Source: CAXTTV01 sp964247295 (GTDB lineage: Bacteria > Chloroflexota > Ktedonobacteria > Ktedonobacterales > Ktedonobacteraceae). Taken from it: a stretch of DNA of 22,350 bases. The notes under the pieces were generated by a model, which was not told where the DNA came from, ran no database searches, and was given only the letters and a program-made list of their open reading frames with translations. Both the position numbers and the translations under genes were made by a program. The stretch is from contig CAXTTV010000069.1 of assembly GCA_964247295.1 (NCBI GenBank), positions 1 to 22,350 of the forward strand. The letters are read 5' to 3'. This document shows positions 13,938-22,264 of this stretch, piece by piece. Position 1 is the first letter of the stretch. Every line of letters starts with the position of its first letter.

Positions 13938-14582
13938 CTATCCAACTAAATTGAAGGGGTTCTCTCCAGAGACGTAGATACTTTTCCACTGCAGGTATGG
14001 GTCATCTGCATATTTGGTACTTGGCGGACTAAAGTAGATGTTCCCACCATTAGCAGTCGTATCTCCAGAAATGTTACTGCTATTCTGAGTAGGACCAACA
14101 GGATAAATATTGACATACTCTTTACCCTTACTACCTTCTCCAATCCTCTTCGTTATTGACTGCCAACCTTGCCCTGCCCCATCGTAGCAAGCCCACAAAT
14201 AGGGGAGAAAGCCCTGCTGGTCTTCAATATTTGAGTGGTCGACACAAAGCTTACGACCATCAGGAAGGTGTGCAGCTACACTTTCCAAAGCGTAAACATT
14301 CGTCCTGTCAGCAACGTGAACGAAAGGTGTCTTCCACTGTTGGTTAGTATTAGCTTTATCGCACGTGTACATGTAGGCACCTTCGTGCCAATTCGATTCG
14401 GGACCTGCGTCCAAACACAATCCACTTCCTTTATTCTGCTCCAGACTGATAACCCCATCTCCACCGGCAGCAGAGGCATGGTGAACCGCAAACGCGAGAA
14501 GAGCCGAAGCACCAGTGGCGAGGGTAATAACCACAATGACGATGGTTTTCGCAAAACGAACGCTAAGAAATTTCTTTACCAT
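13938..14582 (-). CDS. Secreted ricin-type beta-trefoil lectin-like protein
   Basis: 214 aa. Signal peptide: basic MVKKFLSVRFAK, hydrophobic core VIVVITLATGASALLAFAV, likely cleavage after ASA at about 37-39. The mature part is a single beta-trefoil: repeat one has LCLDAG...YTC...NQQW (C56, C74, QxW at 81-83), repeat two KLCVDH...WAC...GQGW (C113, C132), repeat three ends YLQW (about 196-199). The cysteines pair as in ricin B chains. Such modules bind sugars; here no catalytic domain is attached, so binding of extracellular polysaccharide or cell wall is inferred. AAGGG lies just before the ATG. The gene stands alone between AT-rich spacers and has its own terminator. Confidence 0.82.
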   Translation of the reverse strand: MVKKFLSVRFAKTIVIVVITLATGASALLAFAVHHASAAGGDGVISLEQNKGSGLCLDAGPESNWHEGAYMYTCDKANTNQQWKTPFVHVADRTNVYALESVAAHLPDGRKLCVDHSNIEDQQGFLPYLWACYDGAGQGWQSITKRIGEGSKGKEYVNIYPVGPTQNSSNISGDTTANGGNIYFSPPSTKYADDPYLQWKSIYVSGENPFNLVG

Positions 14583-15056
14583 TATATCCCTTCTGCATTC
14601 TACCTTTGGGTTTACAAACAGGTACTACTGCTGGATATGGAGCAAGAGGATTCTCCAATGCCTCCAGCAGGCAAACTCATCTGCTTTCTCTCTACCCTTT
14701 ACTTCTCGATTTCAGTTATTATCGAAAAATCATTAGCCAGAAGAATTTTTCTTTTCTTAATCAAGAGATCATTGTAAATTTTTTTACAAGTTCTCTTATA
14801 ACAATCATAACACAAGAAAAATAGTAAACATATAAAACCTACTTAAAATGTTTTTAAAACAGGTATAAAGTACTGATTGTTACCGGTTGCGCTATGAGAA
14901 AGGGAAAAAGACATGATCTTACCAAGAATACTATAATGGGATCAGCATCAGGACGATCTAATTTTCAGCATTTCCCAATCGAGAGTCATGTATTTTTGCT
15001 CTCCTGATGCCTCGATTGATTGCTGCGACACAGATGAGCAGAATTATATAACCCTG
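14583..15056. other. AT-rich intergenic region upstream of the ricin-domain gene
   Basis: About 470 bases rich in A and T with no gene recognised on either strand. It should contain the promoter of the ricin-domain gene, but no convincing -35/-10 pair could be chosen among many AT-rich candidates. Confidence 0.6.
14764..14796. repeat. AT-rich inverted repeat, possible operator or terminator
   Basis: Core TTGTAAA-TTTT-TTTACAA (14772-14789) flanked, after small bulges, by AGAGA and TCTCT. It lies about 180 bases upstream of the ricin-domain start. Confidence 0.4.
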
Positions 15057-15078
15057 GGGAGCGTTCAGGAACGCTCCC
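15057..15078 (-). terminator. Terminator of hflX
   Basis: GGGAGCGTTC-CT-GAACGCTCCC on the minus strand, a perfect 10-bp stem six bases after the hflX stop, followed by CAGGGTTATATAATT. Confidence 0.7.
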
Positions 15079-15084
15079 ACTTGC

Positions 15085-16392
15085 TCAGGAAAGATCGGAG
15101 ATATCGTAGGGGGCGTAGTAGCCAAGCATCACACGAGGAATGCGGCCCTGGAGCATCGTCCCGGCCTGTTCATGCTCCTCATGATCCACACGACCACGTC
15201 TGTGGAAAAGCTCCACAAGTTCGGTTTTCGCGTAGGGGATTAAGACATTCACCTGCTCCATACTCTCGGCGAGCACTTGAACAAGCTTCTCTCGCAGATC
15301 CTTCAGACCGGCATGTGTCAGGGCGGAAACGGTAACGGACTGAGGATACAGGCTCAGATCCAGCTCATCGAGATCTTCAAGAAGATCCGATTTATTCAGG
15401 GCGGTCACCCGAGGCTTATCGTTGGATTTCAGTTCCTCTAAAATCTCCCGTACAGTGTCGCTCTGTTCGACCGCATTGGGATGATGCGCATCCACTACCT
15501 CCAGAAGCATGTCGGCATCCGCAACCTCTTCCAGCGTTGCCTGAAAGGCCGCGATCAGTCGCATGGGAAGCTTCTGAATAAAACCTACGGTATCGGTCAG
15601 CAATGCTTCCTGATTGCCCGCAAGCACGACGTGCCGGGTTGTGGGATCAAGCGTGGCGAACAGTTTGTTTTCTGCCAGGACCTGAGACTCGGTCAGTACG
15701 TTAAACAGCGTAGACTTGCCGGCATTGGTATAGCCAACAACGGCGATGACCGGAATGGCCTGTGAGGCACGCTGCCGCCGGTGGATGGTGCGCTGGTTGC
15801 GCACGGATTGGATCTCACTGCGTAGTTCAGAGATGCGATGGCGGATGCGTCGGCGATCAATCTCCAGCCGAGTTTCACCGGGGCCACGCACCCCGATGGC
15901 ACCACCCGCGCCTCCAGCACCCGCGCTCTGCGATCCACCTCCCACACGTGAGAGACCTTCCAGGGTTCCGGCCAATCGTGGGAGCCGATACTCTAGCTGC
16001 GCCAGCTCGACCTGGAGGCTTCCCTCTTTTGTTCGGGCATGTTGAGCAAAGATATCCAGGATTAAAGCAGTGCGATCAATCACACGCGCGTCTAGAAGGC
16101 TCTCCAGGTTGCGCTGCTGAGAGGGAGAAAGCTCATCATCTACGATAACTAGATCTAGATCCAGTTGCTTCTCCAGGTCGCGCAGTTCCTGAGCGCGTCC
16201 TTTCCCTATATAGGTCACACCATCTGGATGGCGCAGGCGCTGCTTCATTTGCCCGACAACTACCGCTCCGGCAGTACTGGCGAGAGCAGCCAGCTCGGCC
16301 AGCGAGTCTTCAACACTCCAGAGGGTCTCGCTCTGGTCTAGTTGTACACCTACCAGAAAAGCCCGTTCGGGCCGGGCAGTATTCTCAATCAA
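15085..16392 (-). CDS. hflX: HflX GTPase, ribosome-associated
   Basis: 435 aa. The HflX N-terminal domain (about 8-205) includes RAFLVGVQL, GVTYIGKGRAQEL, the DRTALILDIFAQHARTKEGSLQVELAQL helix and VRGPGETRLEIDRR. The G domain follows: G1 GYTNAGKST (220-228), G3 DTVG (267-270), G4 NKSD (333-336) and G5 SAL. HflX splits stalled 70S ribosomes, notably under heat or antibiotic stress. The glycine-rich loop before RGPGE is a little longer than usual (GGGSQSAGAGGAGGAIG). The start is TTG preceded by GAGGA at four bases; no ATG is available in frame. An overlapping 10-codon frame with its own AGAGGAG lies just upstream and is probably fortuitous. It follows cvpA on the same strand after 120 bp. Confidence 0.95.
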   Translation of the reverse strand: MIENTARPERAFLVGVQLDQSETLWSVEDSLAELAALASTAGAVVVGQMKQRLRHPDGVTYIGKGRAQELRDLEKQLDLDLVIVDDELSPSQQRNLESLLDARVIDRTALILDIFAQHARTKEGSLQVELAQLEYRLPRLAGTLEGLSRVGGGSQSAGAGGAGGAIGVRGPGETRLEIDRRRIRHRISELRSEIQSVRNQRTIHRRQRASQAIPVIAVVGYTNAGKSTLFNVLTESQVLAENKLFATLDPTTRHVVLAGNQEALLTDTVGFIQKLPMRLIAAFQATLEEVADADMLLEVVDAHHPNAVEQSDTVREILEELKSNDKPRVTALNKSDLLEDLDELDLSLYPQSVTVSALTHAGLKDLREKLVQVLAESMEQVNVLIPYAKTELVELFHRRGRVDHEEHEQAGTMLQGRIPRVMLGYYAPYDISDLS

Positions 16393-16460
16393 ACGGTCCT
16401 CGCGTATCGAAATTTCTTCATCTCCTCTTCAAATGAAAGAACGACAAGCAGTATTCCTGT

Positions 16461-16469
16461 ATTGTAACA
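16461..16469 (-). promoter_or_regulatory. Possible extended -10 promoter of hflX
   Basis: TGTTACAAT on the minus strand, an extended -10 element with no good -35, about 70 bases before the hflX start. A weak hairpin CATGCT-CAAAAA-AGCATG (16474-16491) lies just upstream of it and could partly end the cvpA transcript. Confidence 0.35.
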
Positions 16470-16512
16470 TTCTCATGCTCAAAAAAGCATGTGTATCTGG
16501 CTGGCTAAACTC

Positions 16513-17034
16513 TCAGATATGCGTGGGCAGACGGGTGACCATGAAACTATTCACTTTCGCGAACAGGCTATTGGTAATCGCCTCATTATAGAAACGCTGC
16601 CAGCCATCAACCTGTGTCAAATCTATCCCTGGGATATGTGGGGTGTCCTGTAAAAAGTTACGTAAAACCATCAAGAATATCACCCAGAGCAACCAGGATT
16701 CGACAAAGCCAATGATGCCTCCGGCCAGCTCATCTCCACAGCCCAGCACCGGAATGTTTTTGAGAATTCCATGAACCGATGTTCCGATCACATGTAATAC
16801 CAATACAGTTCCAAAAAAGACCACAATGTAGGCCAGAAGCGGGGTGATCTGCAAGCCGTTTGTTTCTAGCAGGGTGGTGAACTGTGGCCCATAGGTAACA
16901 GAGACCAGAAAGGCGATCGGCAGGCTTAAAAGGTGGAACAGGCTAAAGACCGCACCATTCTTAAAGCCATTAAATACCAGTACGCAAACAGTCACTACAA
17001 ACAGGATATCGATCAGGCTCAGTGATTGTGGCAT
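16513..17034 (-). CDS. cvpA: CvpA-family membrane protein
   Basis: 173 aa from ATG 17032-17034, which has GGAGG eight bases upstream; the frame is open for another 49 codons but those are cysteine-rich and unlike the family. Four hydrophobic segments can be seen: IDILFVVTVCVLVFNGF, FSLFHLLSLPIAFLVSV, ITPLLAYIVVFFGTVLVLHV and LAGGIIGFVESWLLWVIFLM. The first (IDI..V..... .FNGFKNGAV) and the GGIIGFVES loop are typical of CvpA (colicin V production-type) proteins. These inner-membrane proteins are linked to envelope homeostasis; their molecular activity is unclear. Upstream of hflX on the same strand. Confidence 0.8.
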   Translation of the reverse strand: MPQSLSLIDILFVVTVCVLVFNGFKNGAVFSLFHLLSLPIAFLVSVTYGPQFTTLLETNGLQITPLLAYIVVFFGTVLVLHVIGTSVHGILKNIPVLGCGDELAGGIIGFVESWLLWVIFLMVLRNFLQDTPHIPGIDLTQVDGWQRFYNEAITNSLFAKVNSFMVTRLPTHI

Positions 17035-17322
17035 TAGGGCATCCTCCCAATAAACGTCTTCCCTGAAGTGTATAAGCAAACCTTTACAATGAATATGAGA
17101 CCCTCTAATAATGTCACAAAAAGTGTACTCAGGGCAGGCAGAAGGATCTTCAGAATACATGCGTCCCTCGTAAAGATCCAATCGCTGTTTTCATGCACCC
17201 TCCACTGGTTCCCGTTTATAATAAGGCACAACATCTAAGACCGTCCGCTATAATTTTCATATGCGATAATGCGTGAGATAACAATGCGACTACTGTAAAT
17301 TCTGTGGGAGTGTTCTAAAATA
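17035..17322. other. Divergent intergenic region between cvpA and the PIG-V gene
   Basis: An AT-rich 288-bp spacer that must hold the promoters of both divergent genes. Several TATAAT-like strings occur (for example near 17250), but no pair was clear enough to call. Confidence 0.5.
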
Positions 17323-18621
17323 ATGCAAAAAATCAATGTTGTACTTTTATCCAGAAAGAAGGCATTGGATAAAGACACATCAGACTCTACGATATTCAAG
17401 CCATTCATCCAGTGGGGAGAATGGTGGCTGGCGCTTAAAGCAGTTTCTCTACCTTTTCTTTTGACACGTTTTATCTTCATCTTGCTTACACTCTTTGGGG
17501 TTGTACTTTTTAACTCCACCAACTACTCCGTGGTGGTCTTTTCCAGGCATCAGTTGCTTTTTAGCTGGTATCGCTGGGATGCGATCCGCTTCGCGAAAAT
17601 CGCTTTAAGCGGATATCCAACATTGGATTTCGCGGCCTTTTTCCCACTCTATCCTCTGCTTGAGCACCTGGGGATGCTTGTAACAGGCAAACATCCCGTA
17701 ATTATTGGGATGGTAATTAGCAATCTGGCGATGCTTGGGATGATGGTTGTGCTTTATCGATTAGTCGCGATCGAATATAACCGGCGAATTGCCTATAAAA
17801 CGGTGCTCTACCAGGCGATCTTTCCAACGGCCTTCTTTTTTTTCGCGGCCTACAATGAAACGCTGTTCCTGGTATTTCTGCTGGCCTCTTTTTATGCGAT
17901 GCGCCGCCGGCTCTGGCTCACATCGGCGATCTGGGGATTTTTCGCGATGCTCACCCGCTCGATCGCGTTAATCCTGGTGCTGGCCTTTCTTTATGAATTT
18001 GTACGGATGGAGTTTCCAACAATCTATCAGAACTGGAAAGGCCGGCAAAGGCTGAGAAGTCTCCAACAAAGCCTTCCAGCCCTGTGGGTACTGGTGATTC
18101 CTTTGGGGTTACTGCTCTACGCGATCTATCTCAACCAGAGCTCGCTGGATGATCCCCTGGCGTTCAGCCACGCTCAAGCTTCCTGGCGAATGGGGCTGAC
18201 CTTTCCCCTTTACGCGCCAGCCATCACTATCTATAATATCGTTACAACGCCCCTCACGACCTTCTTTACGCTGCATAACTTTTTAGATTTTGGGGCCCTG
18301 CTTCTAGGAATAATGCTGACGATCCTCTGTTTCTGGGGACCCAACCGTCTCTCCAGAACGCAATGGGTTTATGCCTGGTATAATGCAATCTCGTTAATCT
18401 ACTTTATGCTCTTCCCCGGCCTGGGGGGAAAAGATATTATCCCTTCAACACAACGCTTTTTTCTAGAGCTATTCCCCTGCTTTCTAATTCTGGCTTTATA
18501 TTCTGAAAACCGTAAGACGCACCAAACAAATGAAAGAGTCCATAATACCTATCTTTTACTATCTCTACCTATGCTAGGGCTGCTTACCCTATTGTTCATT
18601 TCAGGACGGTGGATGGTGTAA
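17323..18621 (+). CDS. PIG-V-like mannosyltransferase, integral membrane protein
   Basis: 432 aa with many hydrophobic helices (about ten). SWYRWDAIRFAKIALSGYP (81-99) and FFPLYPLL (106-113) form the conserved lumenal-type acidic loop of PIG-V/GPI mannosyltransferase 2 relatives, and IFPTAFFFFAAYNETLFLVFLLASFYAMRRR is the second hallmark. D86 in the RWD motif is the probable catalytic residue of this GT-C-like fold. Bacterial homologues are thought to add mannose from a polyprenyl-phosphate donor on the outer face of the membrane; the acceptor here is unknown. The N-terminus is about 40 polar residues. GGGAG lies about 12 bases before the ATG. It is a single gene with about 300 bp before rny. 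Confidence 0.78.
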   Translation: MQKINVVLLSRKKALDKDTSDSTIFKPFIQWGEWWLALKAVSLPFLLTRFIFILLTLFGVVLFNSTNYSVVVFSRHQLLFSWYRWDAIRFAKIALSGYPTLDFAAFFPLYPLLEHLGMLVTGKHPVIIGMVISNLAMLGMMVVLYRLVAIEYNRRIAYKTVLYQAIFPTAFFFFAAYNETLFLVFLLASFYAMRRRLWLTSAIWGFFAMLTRSIALILVLAFLYEFVRMEFPTIYQNWKGRQRLRSLQQSLPALWVLVIPLGLLLYAIYLNQSSLDDPLAFSHAQASWRMGLTFPLYAPAITIYNIVTTPLTTFFTLHNFLDFGALLLGIMLTILCFWGPNRLSRTQWVYAWYNAISLIYFMLFPGLGGKDIIPSTQRFFLELFPCFLILALYSENRKTHQTNERVHNTYLLLSLPMLGLLTLLFISGRWMV

Positions 18622-18737
18622 GAAGAAACGGGTTCCAGATAATGCGACGGGTCCTTTATTGCTGCATATTGATCAGCTTCTTTATGAAAAGTATATGATT
18701 GTGGAATTCAATTTTTGATCGCGCACCCCTGCTATTC

Positions 18738-18767
18738 TTGACAGTTACGAACCCCCTCCTATATAGT
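18738..18767 (+). promoter_or_regulatory. Predicted strong promoter of rny
   Basis: TTGACA (18738-18743), 18-base spacer, TATAGT (18762-18767). The start would be near 18774, leaving a leader of about 150 bases. Confidence 0.6.
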
Positions 18768-18773
18768 ATGCTT

Positions 18774-18925
18774 GGCATTAAGTATGTATTTATATGTCGC
18801 CAAAGCCTGTCATCGGGCTTAGATTTAGTATAACAAAAAACACCCTTTTTTTAGGTATTACAAGTATACTTTCTACTGTCTTTTAGGGCTCTTTTTTCAC
18901 CTTTACTTTTTGGAGGTACACCACC
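18774..18925 (+). promoter_or_regulatory. Long 5' leader of rny
   Basis: Contains AAGCC-TGTCATCG-GGCTT (18803-18820) and A6-CACCC-T6 (18835-18851), the second ending in a U-run. The two together could act as a small attenuator, but no known riboswitch or leader family was recognised. Confidence 0.3.
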
Positions 18926-20473
18926 TTGTCATATCTTATAGAAGCCCTGATTGTGATTACGCTGGGCGCAAGCCTGGCGCTTGTGATCGGTTTTTATTTG
19001 GGGCGGACACGCAATCAACTACAAGCTGAAAAACAGCTCTCGCTCCTGAAGGCGGAAAGCGAGAGCCGTCTGGTGGAGCTCCAGGATCAACAACGCGAGG
19101 CTTTACGTGAAGCTCGTGATGAGACGGCACGGTTCCGCGCGACTATAGAGAAGGAGAATGCTGAGCGCCGGGAGGAGCTCCTTCGGCAAGAGAAGCGCCT
19201 TCAACAAAAGGAGGAAAACCTTGAACGCAAAATCGACTCCCTGGAAGCAAAGGATCAAAAGGTACAGGTCCGCGAGCGCGAGATTGAGCAGCTACAACTT
19301 GAGGCCCTCCAGATGAAGCAGCAGCAGTTTCAAGAGCTAGAGCGGATTTCAGGCCTCTCCCAAGATCAAGCGAAGGATCTTCTGCTCCAGTTGATTGAGG
19401 ATAGTGTGCATCATGAGGCGGCTATCCGCGCTAGAACTATTGAGGAAACGGCGAGAGAGAATGCCGAGAACTATGCTCGCGAGGTGATTACGCTGGCGAT
19501 CCAACGTTATGCCGCCGATCAGGTGGCTGAGGCGGTGGTCTCAGTGGTGCCACTCCCTAATGATGAGATGAAAGGTAGAATTATCGGTCGTGAGGGCCGT
19601 AATATTCGCGCACTGGAGGCCGCGACCGGCATCGATCTGATTATTGATGATACCCCTGAGGCTGTCATCCTTTCCGGCTTTGATCCTGTCCGGCGTGAAG
19701 TTGCGCGTCTGGCTCTGACCCGACTGATTGTGGACGGGCGCATTCACCCGGCCCGAATTGAGGAAGTGGTCGCGAAAGCGCGTCAGGAGGTGGAGATTAT
19801 TGTTCGGGAAGCCGGCGAACGCGCTGCCATGGAGGCAAATGTTCCAGGGCTCCAACCCGATCTCTTGAAAATTTTGGGTCGCCTTCACTTCCGAACCAGT
19901 TATGGGCAGAATGTTCTGGCACACTCGGTCGAGGTTTCGATTCTGGCGGCAACGATGGCATACGAGGTTGGAGCGGATGTTATGGTTTGTAAAACCGCAG
20001 CCCTCCTACATGATTTGGGGAAAGCGATTGACCAGGAGGTAGAGGGCCCACACGCGATTATCGGAGGCGAGATTGCTCGGCGCTTCGGTAAATCCCCAAA
20101 GGTTATCCATGCAATGGTGGCTCATCACGCCACCGAGGCTGAGCCCCAGACGTTGGAGGCTGCGATCGTTCAGGCTGCGGATGCTATCTCAGCCGCGCGC
20201 CCGGGCGCGAGACGAGAGACGATCGATCTATATATTAAACGCCTGGAGGCCCTGGAGCATATCGCGAACTCCTTTACTGGAGTGGAGAAGTCCTTTGCCA
20301 TTCAGGCCGGTCGCGAAGTGCGCATCGTGGTAAAGCCGGAAGAGATCGATGAGTTTTCCGCCAATCGACTCGCCAGCGATATCGCCCATAAGATTGAAGA
20401 GACAATGGATTATCCTGGTCAGATCAAAGTTTGTGTGGTGCGCGAGACACGCTCGATCGACTATGCGCGTTAA
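18926..20473 (+). CDS. rny: Ribonuclease Y
   Basis: 515 aa endoribonuclease that starts mRNA decay at the membrane. In order: N-terminal membrane helix (about 3-25, LIEALIVITLGASLALVIGF), a long charged coiled coil (about 30-150), a KH RNA-binding domain around residues 210-265 with IIGREGRNIRALE, and an HD domain with H333 (LAHSVEVS) and H362-D363 (LLHDLGKA). The length is typical. The start is TTG, justified by GGAGG nine bases upstream and by the immediate TM helix; no ATG lies nearby. A good promoter precedes it, and the PHP phosphoesterase and lepB genes follow in the same direction. Confidence 0.97.
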   Translation: MSYLIEALIVITLGASLALVIGFYLGRTRNQLQAEKQLSLLKAESESRLVELQDQQREALREARDETARFRATIEKENAERREELLRQEKRLQQKEENLERKIDSLEAKDQKVQVREREIEQLQLEALQMKQQQFQELERISGLSQDQAKDLLLQLIEDSVHHEAAIRARTIEETARENAENYAREVITLAIQRYAADQVAEAVVSVVPLPNDEMKGRIIGREGRNIRALEAATGIDLIIDDTPEAVILSGFDPVRREVARLALTRLIVDGRIHPARIEEVVAKARQEVEIIVREAGERAAMEANVPGLQPDLLKILGRLHFRTSYGQNVLAHSVEVSILAATMAYEVGADVMVCKTAALLHDLGKAIDQEVEGPHAIIGGEIARRFGKSPKVIHAMVAHHATEAEPQTLEAAIVQAADAISAARPGARRETIDLYIKRLEALEHIANSFTGVEKSFAIQAGREVRIVVKPEEIDEFSANRLASDIAHKIEETMDYPGQIKVCVVRETRSIDYAR

Positions 20474-20485
20474 CTATTCTGCATC

Positions 20486-20515
20486 TTTTTAGCGGAACAC
20501 AGCGTCTTCTATAAT
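20486..20515 (+). promoter_or_regulatory. Possible internal promoter before the PHP gene
   Basis: A perfect TATAAT at 20510-20515 with only a poor -35 (TTTTTA). It would allow the PHP-lepB pair to be transcribed separately from rny. Confidence 0.3.
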
Positions 20516-20613
20516 AGAAACGTTTACAACCATCGGAGGTCAATCACGGATTATCTTCCCTGGATGGCCTCTGACCCGAATAGTATTTTTCAAGAAAAGA
20601 ATTTCGAGTAGCT

Positions 20614-21492
20614 ATGACGATAGATCTGCATACTCATTCCACGGCCTCAGATGGCCTCTTCTCTCCTACCGACCTGCTAGAACGTGCCAGACAAGCAGGG
20701 ATTAAGACGTTGGCGCTTACTGACCACGACACTACGGAGGGTCTGGCTGAGGCGGCCCAGGAAGCTCACAGGTTTCAGATAGACTTTATTCCTGGTATTG
20801 AGCTGAATACAGATACCGGACACGGTGAGGTCCACGTCCTGGGATACTACCTGGATTATCAACGACCCGCCTTTCAACAAGTCCTGACAACCCTGAGAGA
20901 TACACGCGTCCGGCGCGGCCAGAAGATAGTTGAGAACCTGAATGCCCAGGGAGTGAATATATCTTGGGAGCGGGTTCGTGAACTGGCTCAAGGCTCCGTT
21001 GGGCGTCCCCATATCGCTGAAGCTTTGAAAGAGGCCGGGTACGTGCAAAGTGTCTCGGAAGCCTTTGAAAAGTTTATTGGCAACGGTTCTCCCGCGTATG
21101 TTCCCCGCTATAAACTCAGTCCGGTAGACGCAGTCCGACTGATTGTAAGCGTTAATGGTCTGGCAGTGGTGGCGCATCCTCTTCATATTCCAGGGCTGGA
21201 AATACTCAATGAGTGGTTGCCGCAGCTCTGCGAAGCCGGGCTAACAGGCCTGGAAACGTACTATGGCCCCTATACCTCTCAGGAGGAGATGGAGATCCTG
21301 ACGCTGGCCAATCGTTACCATCTAGTCCCCACTGGCGGTAGCGACTACCATGGACCGAACATGCATCCTACCCCACTGGGTGGACATGCCGTTCCACAAG
21401 AGTCTGTGAACCGCTTGAAGGCCCTCTCCGCGCAACGCCAGGGACAGACTCCTCCGATCTTCTATCTACCACCACCCGAGAAAGAAAAATAA
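20614..21492 (+). CDS. PHP-domain phosphoesterase (RNase AM/YciV-like)
   Basis: 292 aa. The PHP metal sites are complete: H6 and H8 (DLHTHS), D13, H38 with D37/D39 (TDHDTTEG), E63 (GIELNT), H74 (EVHVLGY), H188 (VAHPLH) and D244/H246 (GSDYHG). An inserted subdomain at about 100-175 (GRPHIAEALKEAGYV...) is typical of the YciV family. Characterised members hydrolyse 3',5'-nucleoside bisphosphates (pAp) or act as 5'-3' exoribonuclease on short RNA (RNase AM). The ribosome site is weak, and a 15-codon open frame ends four bases before the ATG. Standing after rny, a role in finishing RNA decay is inferred. Confidence 0.9.
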   Translation: MTIDLHTHSTASDGLFSPTDLLERARQAGIKTLALTDHDTTEGLAEAAQEAHRFQIDFIPGIELNTDTGHGEVHVLGYYLDYQRPAFQQVLTTLRDTRVRRGQKIVENLNAQGVNISWERVRELAQGSVGRPHIAEALKEAGYVQSVSEAFEKFIGNGSPAYVPRYKLSPVDAVRLIVSVNGLAVVAHPLHIPGLEILNEWLPQLCEAGLTGLETYYGPYTSQEEMEILTLANRYHLVPTGGSDYHGPNMHPTPLGGHAVPQESVNRLKALSAQRQGQTPPIFYLPPPEKEK

Positions 21493-21537
21493 TATCAGGC
21501 ACATGCCAATCTGGATCAATGCAGAGGAGGTGCAGCC

Positions 21538-22134
21538 GTGAGCAGGGAACAATTATCATCCCCGACCGCTCTATCGTCTAAAATGCGAAAGCACCTGGGC
21601 GAAATGACGAAGATACTCATCTTCACGATCCTTTTATTCACAACCTTGCATTTTACAATCCAGAATTTCTATATCCAGGGAGAAAGTATGGAGCCATCGC
21701 TCCACAACCGGGAGTACATTCTCGTCAATAAAACCGCGTATCTGATCCAACAGCCGGAGCGAGGAGATGTTATCGTCTTTCACTATCCGCTTAACCCTCG
21801 GATGAACTTTGTGAAACGAATTATCGCGATGCCCGGCGATACTCTGAGCATCATCGGTCAGAAAGTTATCGTGAATAGCGTTGTCCTTAATGAGCCTTAT
21901 ATCAACCTACAAGATAAAAATAGTGAGTTCGCATCTTTCCAAAACATGCATCTGGGAACCAATCAATATTTTGTGATGGGAGATAATCGAGGAAATAGCT
22001 CGGATTCGCGGGAATGGGGATTTGTGCCGGAACAGAACATTATTGGTAAAGCCACGATTGTGCTCTGGCCCTTGAACGAAGGCAATACCGGACTCCTTCC
22101 CAATGTGAGCCAAGTCTTTGCTCAGGTACGCTAG
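21538..22134 (+). CDS. lepB: Type I signal peptidase
   Basis: 198 aa from GTG 21538, which has AGGAGG seven bases upstream. One N-terminal membrane helix (about 24-42) places the catalytic domain outside. The Ser/Lys pair is S50 (GESMEPSL, box B) and K93 (FVKRIIAMPGD, box D); box C (RGDVIVF) and box E (MGDNRGNSSDSREWG) are also clear. It removes signal peptides from exported proteins; the single TM helix and length match the Gram-positive type rather than E. coli LepB. It starts 45 bp after the PHP gene and is followed at once by a strong terminator. Confidence 0.95.
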   Translation: MSREQLSSPTALSSKMRKHLGEMTKILIFTILLFTTLHFTIQNFYIQGESMEPSLHNREYILVNKTAYLIQQPERGDVIVFHYPLNPRMNFVKRIIAMPGDTLSIIGQKVIVNSVVLNEPYINLQDKNSEFASFQNMHLGTNQYFVMGDNRGNSSDSREWGFVPEQNIIGKATIVLWPLNEGNTGLLPNVSQVFAQVR

Positions 22135-22140
22135 GTGGGT

Positions 22141-22170
22141 AAGCCCTCTCGCCAAATGGCGAGAGGGCTT
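22141..22170 (+). terminator. Terminator of the rny-PHP-lepB unit
   Basis: AAGCCCTCTCGCC, loop AAAT, GGCGAGAGGGCTT: a perfect 13-bp stem six bases after the lepB stop, followed by AGTTTGATATT. Confidence 0.8.
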
Positions 22171-22264
22171 AGTTTGATATTAAACACCACCGCCACACAC
22201 TGGGCGGGCATCCACTTCCCCGTCTCGGTCATCTTCCGGACACTATAGGAGGCGCATCCTATTC

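Noticed and set aside
16393..16425. Ten-codon frame (MKKFRYARTV) overlapping the hflX start region
   Set aside because: Its AGAGGAG touches the ATG, leaving no spacing; the hflX TTG has its own GAGGA site.
20541..20610. Short open frame after a GGAGG, ending four bases before the PHP gene (includes MASDPNSIFQEKNFE)
   Set aside because: The GGAGG is followed at proper spacing only by ACG/ATC-type codons; the first ATG is about 24 bases away. Too short and unsupported, though coupling with the next gene is conceivable.
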